The translations under genes were made by a program, and so were the position numbers. Positions 10,461 through 20,060 of a stretch of DNA of 64,000 nucleotides are shown one piece after another; position 1 is the stretch's first letter; every line of letters starts with the position of its first letter. Source of the DNA: Daphnia pulex (taxonomy: Eukaryota; Arthropoda; Branchiopoda; Diplostraca; Daphniidae); NCBI RefSeq assembly GCF_021134715.1, contig NC_060028.1:3990501-4054500 (forward strand), in the 5' to 3' direction. The notes beneath the pieces are model-generated. The model was given only the letters and a program-made list of their open reading frames with translations. It was not told the DNA's origin and did not search any database.

Positions 10461-12507
10461 TCAACAGCCAGTGATTATGTCACCACAAAGGAAGCTCAGG
10501 CTAAAAAAATTGAGACAAATCCAAAAGACATGTTGCCGAAATTATTAATTTCGTAACACCAAAGAATATGAGGAAAGAAAAGGGGTAAAAGAAGGCTAAA
10601 AAAGTTGCTCGGGTCAAACCCACATGTTCCCTTGATGGAACCCTTGAATTAAATTTCTCGTGGCCTGACTGTAGGCTGATGGATGAATGAATATTGTATT
10701 CAGAGACAACGTGTGGCTTCTGGGAAAAAGATAGGGGGATTAGTGTGTGGGGGAATAATGAAATTGATAACGAACAATACCTGGGATTGCACACACAAAA
10801 ATGAGAAGAGAGTGACTCGCAAGGATTGCCAAGAGTCAGACAGACACAATCACCCGTACGCGACAGAAAGCTTAAAAGTACTTTTTTAAGCTTAGAAAAA
10901 ACGCAAAAATTTCGTTTTTTACTAAAGATTTAGTAAGCTTAACTTTGCAACACACAGAACCATGAAATATATAAGCTAAACATAGCTGTTCCCGTGGTGA
11001 GCTAAGAATTGCTGTTTTTTCTGAAGCTTGATTCAGCTTACTCTCATCTATCCTAGAAAAAAAGGGGGAAATAAAGAAATGGCGCGCGCACAACTTTCTC
11101 TAAGCTTAACTAAGCTAACTTTTATATTTCTAAGCTTTTTCGTAAATTCTGGGTCACCTATCCAATTGCTGATGTGATGAGGGGTTGCTGTGTTCTTTGT
11201 TGACGGTCACCGTTGGTCCTGATGTGGCATTATTAGATATGTTAATTTTCTCAATAATGAATACTACCAAAATTACACCAGATATATTTTTCTCTTCTCT
11301 TCTTTTTCTCTTTCCCTTAATCCTTTTAATGCATCGTTATCACTTATTTAAATTACTTTTAACATTGTTCTTATTGAATATATTACTCGATGTATATTTA
11401 GCCTTTAGTTGATATGGCGCAGGTAGTTGAAAAGCGCAGGGTATATCCGTAAGAAATAAGACTATAAAATAGTCAATTTATCGGTAAAAATAATAATTTA
11501 CATTATAGAATCTAGATTAAGAGAGCAGATGATGTACATATTTATTGCAGCATATGCTGATTATTAATTAGGAGAAAAGTTAGCTGTTTTCGGCTGTTTT
11601 CAGCTTATATAATCGTTACTTTTCTAATCATATAGAAAAAGCTTACATTAACTTAAGAATTATATAGCATAAAATCAAAAAGAAAATCTTAGCTGTTTTC
11701 AGCTTATTTTTTCCCTAGATGATAAAACGAAAGCTTGTCCAAGCTTTTATTTTCATTACTTTTATTATTTCAAGTAACTTTAAGGTGAATCCGGGTGAAT
11801 CAAAACCAAGGAAGAAAAAGTAAAAGTAAGTTCAAGCTTACTAAAAAAAAGTATGACCTGAGTTTAAGTCTGCTTGGTAAAATATAAGCAATTTTCAGCT
11901 TAATAAAGCTTGAAGACAAAAATCATCGACGGAATAAAAAAAATCTAGCTACATTAAGCAAAACAAACCTAACTCTTGGGCTACTATATGAAATATAAGC
12001 TAATGTAAGCTAACGTAAGCTTGGGAAACGGGGAAAAAATAAAAAAGCACTTTTAAGCTATCTGTCGCGTACGGGCAGACCTGGTGGGAGTGAAACATAA
12101 ATTAGGGCCAGATACATATGATAAACGTGAGCGAATATTACCCAAATCAGAATGATGTACAGATTATCACGTGGAGGGCCAGAGAATGGCGAATACTCTT
12201 TAGAGCCAAAGTGGCGACTGTGCACAGATCAGTACTTTAGTATGGGGCACAAATACAACTTATGATGATATATACCTGGACAGTGTAGGAAGAGGAGACA
12301 ATCACAATCAGAAGAGTATATAACTCTGAGGACGAGAAAAGAACTTTAAACAAAGAAATGTGTCTCTGGACTCTGACGGGTCCACCACGCTATAGAGCAG
12401 ACGAAGAAGTCAGAGGAAAAAGGAAGGCTAAAGAGAGGGAAGGCAATAAAGAAAGCGGAAATGGCTCGGGGTTGCCAGATTAACTTTTAACAGATTTCGG
12501 CGATCCA
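10461..12507 (-). repeat. 3' LTR of the BEL element, split by an insertion
   Basis: Matches 18034-18858 from tcaacagccagtgatt to ggcgatcca, apart from a 1,223-base insertion at 10853-12075. Removing the insertion and its duplicated ca leaves about 822 bases against 825 in the other LTR. Only scattered substitutions and one small replacement near 12366 distinguish the pair. Confidence 0.9.
10853..12075. mobile_element. Non-autonomous TIR element nested in the LTR
   Basis: The empty site is visible in the sister LTR (cacaatcagacctgg). The filled site reads aatca-cccgtacgcgacag ... ctgtcgcgtacggg-cagacc. This defines 14-base perfect TIRs, a 1,223-base element and a duplicated CA dinucleotide. 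The interior has no open frame above about 75 codons and is crowded with aagctt, agctta and agctgttttcagct words on both strands. It fits a MITE or other non-autonomous DNA transposon. The superfamily is unclear, since a CA duplication is not a standard signature. Confidence 0.85.
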
Positions 12508-12782
12508 TCCTCCCCCGAGTCCGTTTTGACGGACGAGATGGATTCCAACAGGCATAATTCTGTAATCCCGCGGCGGAAGATTCCCGTTGGGAGTTGAACG
12601 TCGACGGCTCGGACACATCCATCTGCACCTGGGTAGACCTTTGCGACGTGGCCGATGCTCCATTCACCACGTCCAAATCCCTTGTTGATTTCGAGGACGA
12701 TATCGCCCACCTCCAGGTTCGGTCGTTTCACCTTCCATTTCTTTCGGGATGCCAACGACTGCAGATACACCATTTTCCACAT
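12480..12782 (-). CDS. BEL integrase C-terminal region
   Basis: This 100-codon frame carries the basic C-terminal domain typical of BEL/Pao integrases. PNLEVGDIVLEI is followed by W..GHVAKVYPGADGCVRAVDV and a terminal (R)RGITELCLLE. In family members this small beta-barrel domain follows the catalytic core in the same frame. Here a frameshift around 12830-12880 separates the two, and the stop lies just inside the LTR. The domain itself looks well preserved. Confidence 0.85.
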   Translation of the reverse strand: MWKMVYLQSLASRKKWKVKRPNLEVGDIVLEINKGFGRGEWSIGHVAKVYPGADGCVRAVDVQLPTGIFRRGITELCLLESISSVKTDSGEDGSPKSVKS

Positions 12783-12883
12783 ATCCCAGAAGAGATTCAG
12801 AACTCGTTGAAGATAGCGATAGTGTTCTCGAGGGGAGGCGTCATCAAATGATCCAGCTGGTGGATATGCTGTTGGCGGCCGAT

Positions 12884-14008
12884 TTAGAAATCGTTCGGCG
12901 TTAACGGGCGGAAATCCGCCGGATCGGAACTGGCATAAGTCAACGGTCGGGTATTCAGCAGTCCGGCTACTTCATACAATAATGTTCTGAGCAAATCTTC
13001 CGTCGGGTGACGGAAGCTATTCTTTTCTTGCTCCAAGGCGTTGTATAACGCCTTCTTGGTGGAACGGACCAGCGATGCGTGGGCGCCTCCAAAATGAGGT
13101 GTCCGAGGCGGTTGGAAGGTCCATTTGATGCTGACCCTTTTCATGAAATCTGGGATCGCCTGGGACGCGTACATTTCTTCGACGGCTTCCCGCAGCTCCC
13201 TTTCGGCGCCGACAAAATTGGTTCCATTATCAGAGTGGATTACCTCGGGCTTTCTGTAGAGAGAAATGAATTTTCGTAGGGCCGACAGAAAATCACTTGT
13301 TGAGAGGGACGGGACGAGCTCCAGGAATACGGCGCGAGTGACCATGCATGTAAACAACACGCCCCAACGCTTGGTCGTTCGGTTTCGGGCGAGGCCAACC
13401 TCAAATGGCCCAAACAAGTCGACGGCAGTACGAGTAAACGGGAGAGAGCCGGAGTCAAGCCGTGAATCGGGAAGGTCTCCCATCAATTGTTCGCCGGGCT
13501 TGGCCCGGTTGCGCCGACAGATGGTACAGTTCCGACGGACTCTTTTCACCGCTTCTCTTCCGCTGGTAAGCCAAAAATGTTGACGGATATAACTGAGCAG
13601 AAAGTCCGTTCCGACGTGTTGGAGATGTTCGTGGAAAGCGCGGATGATCATTTCAGTGAACGGATGGCTTCCAGGAAGAAGGGGAGGGTGCAGCTGGTCG
13701 TACGGCAGCTTCGCGCGTCTGGCTCGCCCTCCGAGTCGCAACACACCATCAGAACCTAAAATAGGGGCCAAAGCCAGTAAACTAGATGTAGAATGAAGCT
13801 GTTTTCCCCTTTTGAATCGGTGTAATTCCTCTTCATAAACTTCAGATTGGCACAACCGGACCAGCTCCAGATATTTTTCATCCAATTTGGAAAGCGCTGG
13901 AACATCTTCGGGGCCAATGTGGATTTCTTTCCACCGGTCTGCAGATTTCTCCACCACAGCAGTATAGGAGCGACTCGGGCGGATTTCCTCCTTTGCCGCC
14001 ATCCACAA
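12884..14008 (-). CDS. BEL integrase, third catalytic acid missing
   Basis: The 374-codon frame begins in the linker and carries an integrase zinc-binding region (H..H in the HEHLQHVGTDF part, then CTICRR) followed by the DDE core. The first Asp is in TAVDLFGPF and the second in IHSDNGTNF. At the third position the family has GG(A/V)WE, with the Glu catalytic. This copy reads GGAHASLVRS (bases near 13072-13095), so Trp-Glu is His-Ala. As read, the enzyme should be unable to join strands. The upstream RNase H frame is in the same register and is separated by one stop. The BEL assignment is secure; loss of activity is inferred from the missing residue. Confidence 0.9.
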   Translation of the reverse strand: MWMAAKEEIRPSRSYTAVVEKSADRWKEIHIGPEDVPALSKLDEKYLELVRLCQSEVYEEELHRFKRGKQLHSTSSLLALAPILGSDGVLRLGGRARRAKLPYDQLHPPLLPGSHPFTEMIIRAFHEHLQHVGTDFLLSYIRQHFWLTSGREAVKRVRRNCTICRRNRAKPGEQLMGDLPDSRLDSGSLPFTRTAVDLFGPFEVGLARNRTTKRWGVLFTCMVTRAVFLELVPSLSTSDFLSALRKFISLYRKPEVIHSDNGTNFVGAERELREAVEEMYASQAIPDFMKRVSIKWTFQPPRTPHFGGAHASLVRSTKKALYNALEQEKNSFRHPTEDLLRTLLYEVAGLLNTRPLTYASSDPADFRPLTPNDF

Positions 14009-14029
14009 AAGATCGGGTGATAAATGGTC

Positions 14030-14701
14030 TTAAGACTGAAGTAAAAAGACCGGCCCATTCAACCAAACAGGTGGGATGGGCTGTTCGTCCAGGGAGGAGC
14101 GGGTAGCCAGATCCGCTGGATTTAATTTTCCTGGAATAAATCGCCATTCTTCAGGCTGGGTGATGGTCTGGATCTCGCCTATCCGATTGCTAACAATTAT
14201 TTGATAATAGGCCGCCGTGGCCCGAATCCAGTTTCGGACGGTGCTGCTATCTGTCCAAAGCTTCCGTCTCTGGATTTTCGATTTGAGGGTTGAGTGAACG
14301 GTCCGTAGGAGGCGAGCGCCCAACAGGGCTGCGTTGAGCTCGAGTTTGGGGATGGAAATCGTCTTCATCGGCGCGAGCTTGTTTGCTGCTCGTACCTGTC
14401 GAACCAAAACGTGACCGTCGGAGTATTGGACACGAAGATAAATCACTGCAGCATAGGCCTCTTCCGAAGCATCACAAAAGTTGTGCAGTTCGGCATCGAT
14501 GATTTGGTATTCTTCCGGAAATAAGCATCGCGGCATCTTCAATGTGTTAAGTTGTTCCAAAGCGATGAACCAGCTACGCCACCAAATCTCGTCGTCACCG
14601 GTAATTTCGTCGCTCCAGTCGAGTCCCTTGAGGCCCAATGCTCTTAGACGAATCTTGGCCTTGACGATCAACGGCGAAGCCGTTCCAAGCGGGTCAAACA
14701 C
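14030..14701 (-). CDS. BEL RNase H region
   Basis: This 223-codon frame contains the BEL/Pao RNase H signature. It has an FCDASEEAYAAVIYL block (first acidic residue), IPKLELNAALLGARL (second) and LWTDSSTVRNWI (third), followed by IPGKLNPADLATR. In the polyprotein it degrades RNA in the RNA-DNA hybrid. Its start overlaps the end of the reverse transcriptase frame near 14668-14701, showing a one-base shift between domains that are normally fused. A single stop at its end separates it from integrase in the same frame. Confidence 0.9.
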   Translation of the reverse strand: MFDPLGTASPLIVKAKIRLRALGLKGLDWSDEITGDDEIWWRSWFIALEQLNTLKMPRCLFPEEYQIIDAELHNFCDASEEAYAAVIYLRVQYSDGHVLVRQVRAANKLAPMKTISIPKLELNAALLGARLLRTVHSTLKSKIQRRKLWTDSSTVRNWIRATAAYYQIIVSNRIGEIQTITQPEEWRFIPGKLNPADLATRSSLDEQPIPPVWLNGPVFLLQS

Positions 14702-15375
14702 ACCGGTACCTTGCTGACCAGACTCACGCGGGTTAGGGCTGCATCGGATGATTCGGCTACTCGGAATCCTAAAGTGTCAGAATTGGTGTCCCAGACGACG
14801 CCAAGAACCTTTTCTGTGCTCTCACTGGTGAGCGGATGAGCGGAAGGTGTAGCTGTTACCGGCCGATCGGTCTTCGACACCTCCAGTAAAAATTCCGGCG
14901 AATTTGAGATCCATCCTTGAAGATTGAGATCGGCAGCAGACAAGGAGTTCTTGACTGTGACGGCTTCTTCAACTGCTTCCGTAACGGATGTTGCGGATCC
15001 TAAATAGTCGTCTACATACATTTTCTCCTCGACGGCACGAACCACCTTGTCTGGTGCTCCGGTGTCCTTCAGGATGCGGCGCACTCCATAAATGGCCACG
15101 AATGGGGAGCAGCTGGCTCCGAAAGGAAGTCGGTCCATCCGACAAACAATTGGTTCGATGTCGTCTTTCTCCTGCCATAGGAAACACAAATAATCCCGGT
15201 CTTCGATGGAAAGCCGGAAGCGGCTGAACATGGCTTCGATATCGGACGCCCAGGCAACGGCTCCCTCTCGGAAAAGAGTGATGACGGCCGCCAAAGATGG
15301 TTGAAGAGCTGGGCCACTGATTATCGAATCGTTGAGACATTTTCCCTTGAACGGGGCAGCGGCGTCGTAGACCAC
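14668..15375 (-). CDS. BEL reverse transcriptase
   Basis: The 235-codon frame holds the central palm of a BEL/Pao reverse transcriptase: VYDAAAPFKGKCLND, SDIEAMFSRFRL with the first catalytic Asp, LPFGASCSPF, and the active-site box YVDDYLGS. The thumb side follows (GVVWDTNSDTLGFRV). The family needs the fingers region upstream, which lies in the preceding frame (15321-15480), so the domain is split by a frameshift at about 15350. All catalytic aspartates are present. Confidence 0.92.
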   Translation of the reverse strand: MVYDAAAPFKGKCLNDSIISGPALQPSLAAVITLFREGAVAWASDIEAMFSRFRLSIEDRDYLCFLWQEKDDIEPIVCRMDRLPFGASCSPFVAIYGVRRILKDTGAPDKVVRAVEEKMYVDDYLGSATSVTEAVEEAVTVKNSLSAADLNLQGWISNSPEFLLEVSKTDRPVTATPSAHPLTSESTEKVLGVVWDTNSDTLGFRVAESSDAALTRVSLVSKVPVCLTRLERLRR

Positions 15376-16538
15376 ACGTAGCTTCTTTCCTTTGTAAACT
15401 CCATATGGGCTAGGAAGTATTTTGTGGTAGCTGGATCAGGAACACGGGAAGCGTAGCCTTTGTCGAAGTATTTCCGGACAGCTGCTCGGTAATCCTCTTC
15501 GAATTCTGGCTGACGTTTGGATCGATTCAACATGCTACGGAATCTATTTTCGGCCATCGGACGATTGTTGGTCAAGTCGGGTTCTCCTTCTCGCCATATG
15601 ATCGGCACTTCGTATCCGACTTCCAATCTCCTGGTTTTCTCTTGGACAATGGGTTCCTTTTCTTCACCAACTCTTGAATCTCGGACGGCCAGCAGGTGTG
15701 CATGATCTAGCCCGATCAAGACGAGCGGAAGGTTTTTCAGATGAGACCAATGAGACTTCTCCTTGCTCCAGTCGGTGATGGGTGTAGGGCTGGCTACAGT
15801 TTTCATGGTAGATCCTTTTAGAGAGAAGATATTGCCCTCCGCAGCTCGAACTTGAAACTGGACCCTGGTCGATGGATAGCGGTTGATTATTCCACCAGCT
15901 CCGTCCACAGCTAAGATCTGACGTGGGCCACGGAGTTTCAGGGCCGTGGCGAAGGCATTTCGCATTAGAGTTGAATCGCTACCTTCGTCGAGGAAGATAT
16001 TGGCTAACACCCAACTTCCGTCGTCGGCCATCACTGGAAGACGCAGCATACCCATGGTGACTTGTCGAGGGGCTCCGATTCTTGCGGTTATAGGTCGAGC
16101 CTTTTCTTCGGTTTCTGTCGGCGGTTTTTCTTTGGCAGCATGGTGTAACAGCGGGTGATGGTAATAACTGCAACTAGAGTGTTTACACGGCTTTCGCCTG
16201 TCACATTCGTAAACTGAATGTTTGGTTGAGAAACAACTGAAGCAAAGACGATGGCGCATGCAGAAGGTAAGGCGCTCCCCGACGGAGAGTAATTTGAAAT
16301 CTTCATAATCCGGTAATCTGTGTCCTTTCTCGCATTTAAAACAGAACGGTTTTCCAGTGAAGGGGAAGGAAACTTGTTCATGTTCACCTGCCATCTTTGC
16401 TGAACTCTGATTGGTCCGGGCTTGGCGTCGAGGATTAGTCGGTTTGGACGAAGTTGGATTGACTTGATCGGCTGCAATGCTGAAAGCGTTCTGATACGCG
16501 GAAGCGCGGGAACATAGCCACATTCCGAAGGTGTTCAA
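15321..16538 (-). CDS. BEL zinc-knuckle region, protease and start of pol
   Basis: The 405-codon frame contains, in order, a Cys/His-rich nucleocapsid-like segment (CMRHRLCFSCFSTKHSVYEC followed by CKHSSCSYYHHPLLH), a retropepsin-like protease (NIFLDEGSDSTLM, then LKLRGPRQILAVDG) and the beginning of the reverse transcriptase. The protease active-site triad in the family is usually D(S/T)G; here it reads DEGSDS, as in several BEL elements. It is in the same register as gag upstream but separated by stops between 16713 and 16538. Confidence 0.85.
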   Translation of the reverse strand: MNTFGMWLCSRASAYQNAFSIAADQVNPTSSKPTNPRRQARTNQSSAKMAGEHEQVSFPFTGKPFCFKCEKGHRLPDYEDFKLLSVGERLTFCMRHRLCFSCFSTKHSVYECDRRKPCKHSSCSYYHHPLLHHAAKEKPPTETEEKARPITARIGAPRQVTMGMLRLPVMADDGSWVLANIFLDEGSDSTLMRNAFATALKLRGPRQILAVDGAGGIINRYPSTRVQFQVRAAEGNIFSLKGSTMKTVASPTPITDWSKEKSHWSHLKNLPLVLIGLDHAHLLAVRDSRVGEEKEPIVQEKTRRLEVGYEVPIIWREGEPDLTNNRPMAENRFRSMLNRSKRQPEFEEDYRAAVRKYFDKGYASRVPDPATTKYFLAHMEFTKERSYVWSTTPLPRSRENVSTIR

Positions 16539-16712
16539 GCTTCGATCTTCGATCCGTCACCGTCTGTCTTCATTCCAGGCCAACCGGTCGTTTAGATGTA
16601 ATTTGAGACAAATCTTCTCAATCAAATCCGTCGTCCCCGTATCTCCGATTCGGCTAAGGTCGAATAAATGGGTGCGGATACGTTCAGCAAATCTCTTGAA
16701 TGACGCCGGATC

Positions 16713-17816
16713 TTACTTCGTCTCCAACTTCTGGATGGCTTGGTGATGTGCTGCTCTCATGACGTCTCGGCGGCCACACGTCTGCTTCAGCCTAACCAGG
16801 GCCTCGATGTAGGCTGCTTCACCACCTCCTAGTCCGTATACCAGGTCAAAACAGTCTCCTCGGAGAAATCTCTTTAAAAGGGCTAACTTCTTACCGGGGG
16901 ACTTGGGGGTATCGTGCACCAATGCTCGAAACAAATCGATCCAGGAAAACCACTCCAAAGCCTTTCCGTCAAAAGGTTCCAATTCCGCCGATACTGATGA
17001 GCGTGTACTGCGAGCAGTGATAACAGGAGGTAGACGGCCAGCACTATACAGATCGATCCAGGTGTCAGGAGTTTCTTGAGTGCTATTGAAATTCTTCTGA
17101 CGTTGTTGATCCAACAATGTCTTCGCTTGCGGAGTGGTGTTGTTGATCTGTTGACTGATGGAAGTGAAATGGTCATCATCTGGTGGTATCGATCCTCCGG
17201 GATGTTCGACGCCGAGTAGCCTAAGGGCAGCTTGTGCTGCGTCCGCTTCCTCCCATGCTTGATCTGCTTGCTGGCGGGTCCTCTCAGCTTGCTCGCGGGT
17301 CCTCACAGCTTGTTCGCGGGCTCTCTCAGCTCTTAGCCGAGTGGCTGCAATTTCGTCTTGACGTGCTTGCTCTCGCCGGAGAATTTCAGATGGAGAAGCA
17401 GGAACTAAAGGAGGGTCTCGATCCGGAACGACTTTCGGTCCAACAATGGACGCAGCATCTCCATCTCTACTCCTGATATAATCTTGAGCGTTGGCAGACA
17501 GCTCACCAACACGCGTGACGTAACCCAAGTGATTGGCGTCTTGTCTTTCGGCTTCTTCCTCGTCATCTTCCATGGTAGAGATGTCGGTCTGAAGCTGTGA
17601 GGCTCGGAGTATTAAGTCGTTGAGATGGAGTAGTAAACCTTGAATGGCTCCCCGTGAGCCTCTGGAATTAGTCAGAGTCTCGACCTGTGTGTTTGTCACC
17701 GTGATTTGACGACGCAGGGTTTTCCTCTTCGCCTTCATATTTGCCAGCTCAACGGCGTAGTCTTCCTCGTAATCAGCATCTTCAGCGTCTTCTCCTGGTT
17801 TGACCTTTTTGGCCAT
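16713..17816 (-). CDS. BEL gag
   Basis: The 367-codon frame begins with MAKKVKPGEDAEDADYEED and is followed by long charged coiled-coil stretches, including a run of ERAREQAVRTREQAERTRQQ type heptads. The capsid-like region contains EPFDGKALEWFSWIDLFRALVHD and K(L)ALLKRFLRGD, typical of BEL/Pao gag. It forms the particle core in the family. The frame ends at a stop near 16713, but coding character continues in the same frame for about 50 codons, so the stop is probably a lesion. This is the most upstream reading frame of the element. Confidence 0.88.
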   Translation of the reverse strand: MAKKVKPGEDAEDADYEEDYAVELANMKAKRKTLRRQITVTNTQVETLTNSRGSRGAIQGLLLHLNDLILRASQLQTDISTMEDDEEEAERQDANHLGYVTRVGELSANAQDYIRSRDGDAASIVGPKVVPDRDPPLVPASPSEILRREQARQDEIAATRLRAERAREQAVRTREQAERTRQQADQAWEEADAAQAALRLLGVEHPGGSIPPDDDHFTSISQQINNTTPQAKTLLDQQRQKNFNSTQETPDTWIDLYSAGRLPPVITARSTRSSVSAELEPFDGKALEWFSWIDLFRALVHDTPKSPGKKLALLKRFLRGDCFDLVYGLGGGEAAYIEALVRLKQTCGRRDVMRAAHHQAIQKLETK

Positions 17817-18033
17817 GGTGAAGACGGTCTTGTGTTTGATGTGAAGCTCTGACGTGGAGACACGATAAATGGACGTGCGTGTAGTGAAGGTGGAGAGGCG
17901 TGAGGCTCGTCTGGATATAACGACCAGTAAGAGGGCTTGACTGGCTGAAATTTAAATTGAGACGGCAGTCAGCTGGAGAGGACTCGGCAGGCTGGGTTTG
18001 AGTTGCTGAAAATCCAGAAGGAGATCTCGGAGG
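17817..18033 (-). other. BEL leader between 5' LTR and gag
   Basis: About 217 bases between the LTR and the gag ATG, where the primer-binding site is expected. Adjacent to the LTR the minus strand reads acctccgagatctcc. I could not assign it to a particular tRNA. Confidence 0.5.
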
Positions 18034-18858
18034 TCAACAGCCAGTGATTATGTCACCACAAAGGAAGCTCAGGCTAAAAAAATTGAGACAAATCCAAAAG
18101 ACATGTTGCCGAAATTATTAATTTCGTAACACCAAAGAATATGAGGAAAGAAAAGGGGTAAAAGAAGGCTAAAAAAGTTGCTCGGGTCAAACCAACATGT
18201 TCCCTTGATGGAACCCTTGAATTAAATTTCTCGTGGCCTGACTGTAGGCTGATGGGTGAATGAATATTGTATTCAGAGACAACCTGTGGCTTCTGGGAAA
18301 AAGATAGGGGGATTAGTGTGTGGGGGAATAATGAAATTGATAACGAACAATACCTGGGATTGCACACACAAAAATGAGAAGAGAGTGACTCGCAAGGATT
18401 GCCAAGAGTCAGACAGACACAATCAGACCTGGTGGGAGTGAAACATAAATTAGGGCCAGATACATATGATAAACGTGAGCGAATATTACCCAAATCAGAA
18501 TGATGTACAGATTATCACGTGGAGGGCCAGAGAATGGCGAATACTCTTTAGAGCCAAAGTGGCGACTGTGCACAGATCAGTACTTTAGTATGGGGCACAA
18601 ATACAACTTATGATGATATATACCTGGACAGTGTAGGAAGAGGAGACAATCACAATCAGAAGAGTATATAACTCTGAGGACGAGAAAAGAACTTTAAACA
18701 AAGAAATGTGTCGTTCCGGACTCTGACAGGTCCACCACGCTATAGAGCAGACGAAGAAGTCAGAGGAAAAAGGAAGGCTAAAGAGAGGGAAGGCAATAAA
18801 GAAAGCGGAAAATGGCTCGGGGTTGCCAGATTAAATTTTAACAGATTTCGGCGATCCA
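18034..18858 (-). repeat. 5' LTR of the BEL element, intact
   Basis: An 825-base LTR, the partner of 10461-12507. It preserves the uninterrupted site (cacaatcagacctgg) used by the nested TIR element in the other LTR. As the 5' LTR in element orientation it should hold the promoter; no core motif was clear enough to mark. Confidence 0.9.
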
Positions 18859-18862
18859 CCAC

Positions 18863-19174
18863 AGAAAGGCAGCCCCAAAGAGAACTAGAAAGCGTGTACC
18901 ACGACAGCATCCAGTCTCCCCGCCTGCCGCTTATAACTATGATCTGGTGGCTACTCTCTTTGAGTCAATTACTGAAGACACTCGAACGTTTCAGAAGAGC
19001 CCAGTGTCGAAGAGCCAATCGAGACCAATCCACCGGCCGAGTTCTCATCGTCCTTGCAGATCGTTTGGTTCTAAGGGAATCTTAAGTTTCCTTTCTGTTT
19101 CTGTTAAACCTAGAAGACTACAACCAATCAAGTTTTTTTTATTCGTTTCTTGTCCACATTTGTTTTTACGTTGA
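18863..19174 (+). CDS. Host coding tract resuming after the BEL element
   Basis: Immediately beyond the right LTR an open frame encodes a basic stretch (RKAAPKRTRKRVPRQ) followed by PAAYNYDLVATLFESITE and a Ser/Arg/Pro-rich tail, ending at a stop at 19172. It looks like the other half of the exon that begins at 10429. The left side ends in a short hydrophobic PVKPAIV and the right side begins with Arg/Lys clusters. Protein identity is unknown. The exact target duplication could not be resolved, so the in-frame link across the insertion is an inference. Confidence 0.4.
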   Translation, partial: RKAAPKRTRKRVPRQHPVSPPAAYNYDLVATLFESITEDTRTFQKSPVSKSQSRPIHRPSSHRPCRSFGSKGILSFLSVSVKPRRLQPIKFFLFVSCPHLFLR

Positions 19175-19199
19175 CTAAAGCCGGCCATTAATAAAGAAA

Positions 19200-20055
19200 G
19201 TTCAGAATAACACTTGCATTGTCTTTTTCTTACTCGCTACCCAAATAGTAGTAAAGAAAGCCGCAAACAAAGTTTGCATCACCCTTTTTTTAATTCGTCT
19301 CGGAGCCCTAAGGGCAAAAAAGGGATGTAGGCAGCCGTAGACAGAACAAAAAGGGTGATTTGAATAAAGTTCGTCTACAAATAGATCAGTTATCAAACCC
19401 CGCAAATAAAAAATGACTGGGACCCGTTTTAAAATGGGAAAAACTTATTCAAACTTTGCAGTAGAAAAACACATACTGTGTTGATTTAAAAAAAAATCCC
19501 TGAGAATCAGCGCGAAAATCAGCGTCGATTATAACCATTTATGTTTTTAAAAAAATCTAAATTTCATGCAACGATCTTTATCATTCGTCGACTCTGATTT
19601 TGTACGCAGATTTAATGCAGAAGTCTCTGATAGACAACGCATTACAGTAGGGGAGAGTCGGCATAGTTGACGCTTTTTTTAGTTTTTGACAACGGAAAAC
19701 TTTATTCAAATTTTGTTTTTTTAACCCACACGAGATGAGTCTTACACTAACGATGACTGCGGGCACTCATTTTCATACATTAGGAGTGCCGAAAAAGCAT
19801 ACTAACTTCCTTGGTTTTCCCCAGAAAGATAAAGAACTATATTCTTTACGTTTCGTTGTTTTAAATTTGTATAAGAGTTATGGGGTGGGATACATTGGTT
19901 TTCATTATTAAATCACCCACAAGATATTAGGTTTTTTTCCGCTTTTTTTAGGTTACACATAAAACAAATCTGTATGCCTGTATTTTGTGTCTAGGATCAC
20001 CCAACATTCTGCATTTTTTTAACCTTTTTTATATCACCAGTTATTCCAATCACAT
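19200..20055. other. AT-rich spacer with a dispersed repeat
   Basis: No gene seen. Bases 19722-19880 (acccacacgagatgagt ... cagaaagataaagaact) resemble 4783-4935, so both are copies of one dispersed repeat. Confidence 0.4.
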
Positions 20056-20060
20056 TAAGC

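Larger units (their letters stand above)
10461..18858 (-). mobile_element. BEL/Pao LTR retrotransposon, nearly complete
   Basis: The element is oriented on the minus strand and bounded by two near-identical LTRs (10461-12507 and 18034-18858). The internal region holds, in element order, gag, zinc knuckle plus aspartic protease, reverse transcriptase, RNase H, integrase and an integrase C-terminal region, which is the BEL/Pao arrangement. LTRs differ at only a few positions, so insertion was fairly recent. The coding region is nevertheless broken: a stop ends gag near 16713, frames shift near 15350, 14680 and 12830, and one stop separates RNase H from integrase at 14030. I could not find a clean target duplication at the outer ends. 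It sits inside a coding tract and its left LTR carries a later insertion. Confidence 0.9.

Noticed and set aside
13079..13759. Plus-strand frames across the BEL integrase
   Set aside because: Antisense shadows of the integrase gene; no independent motifs.
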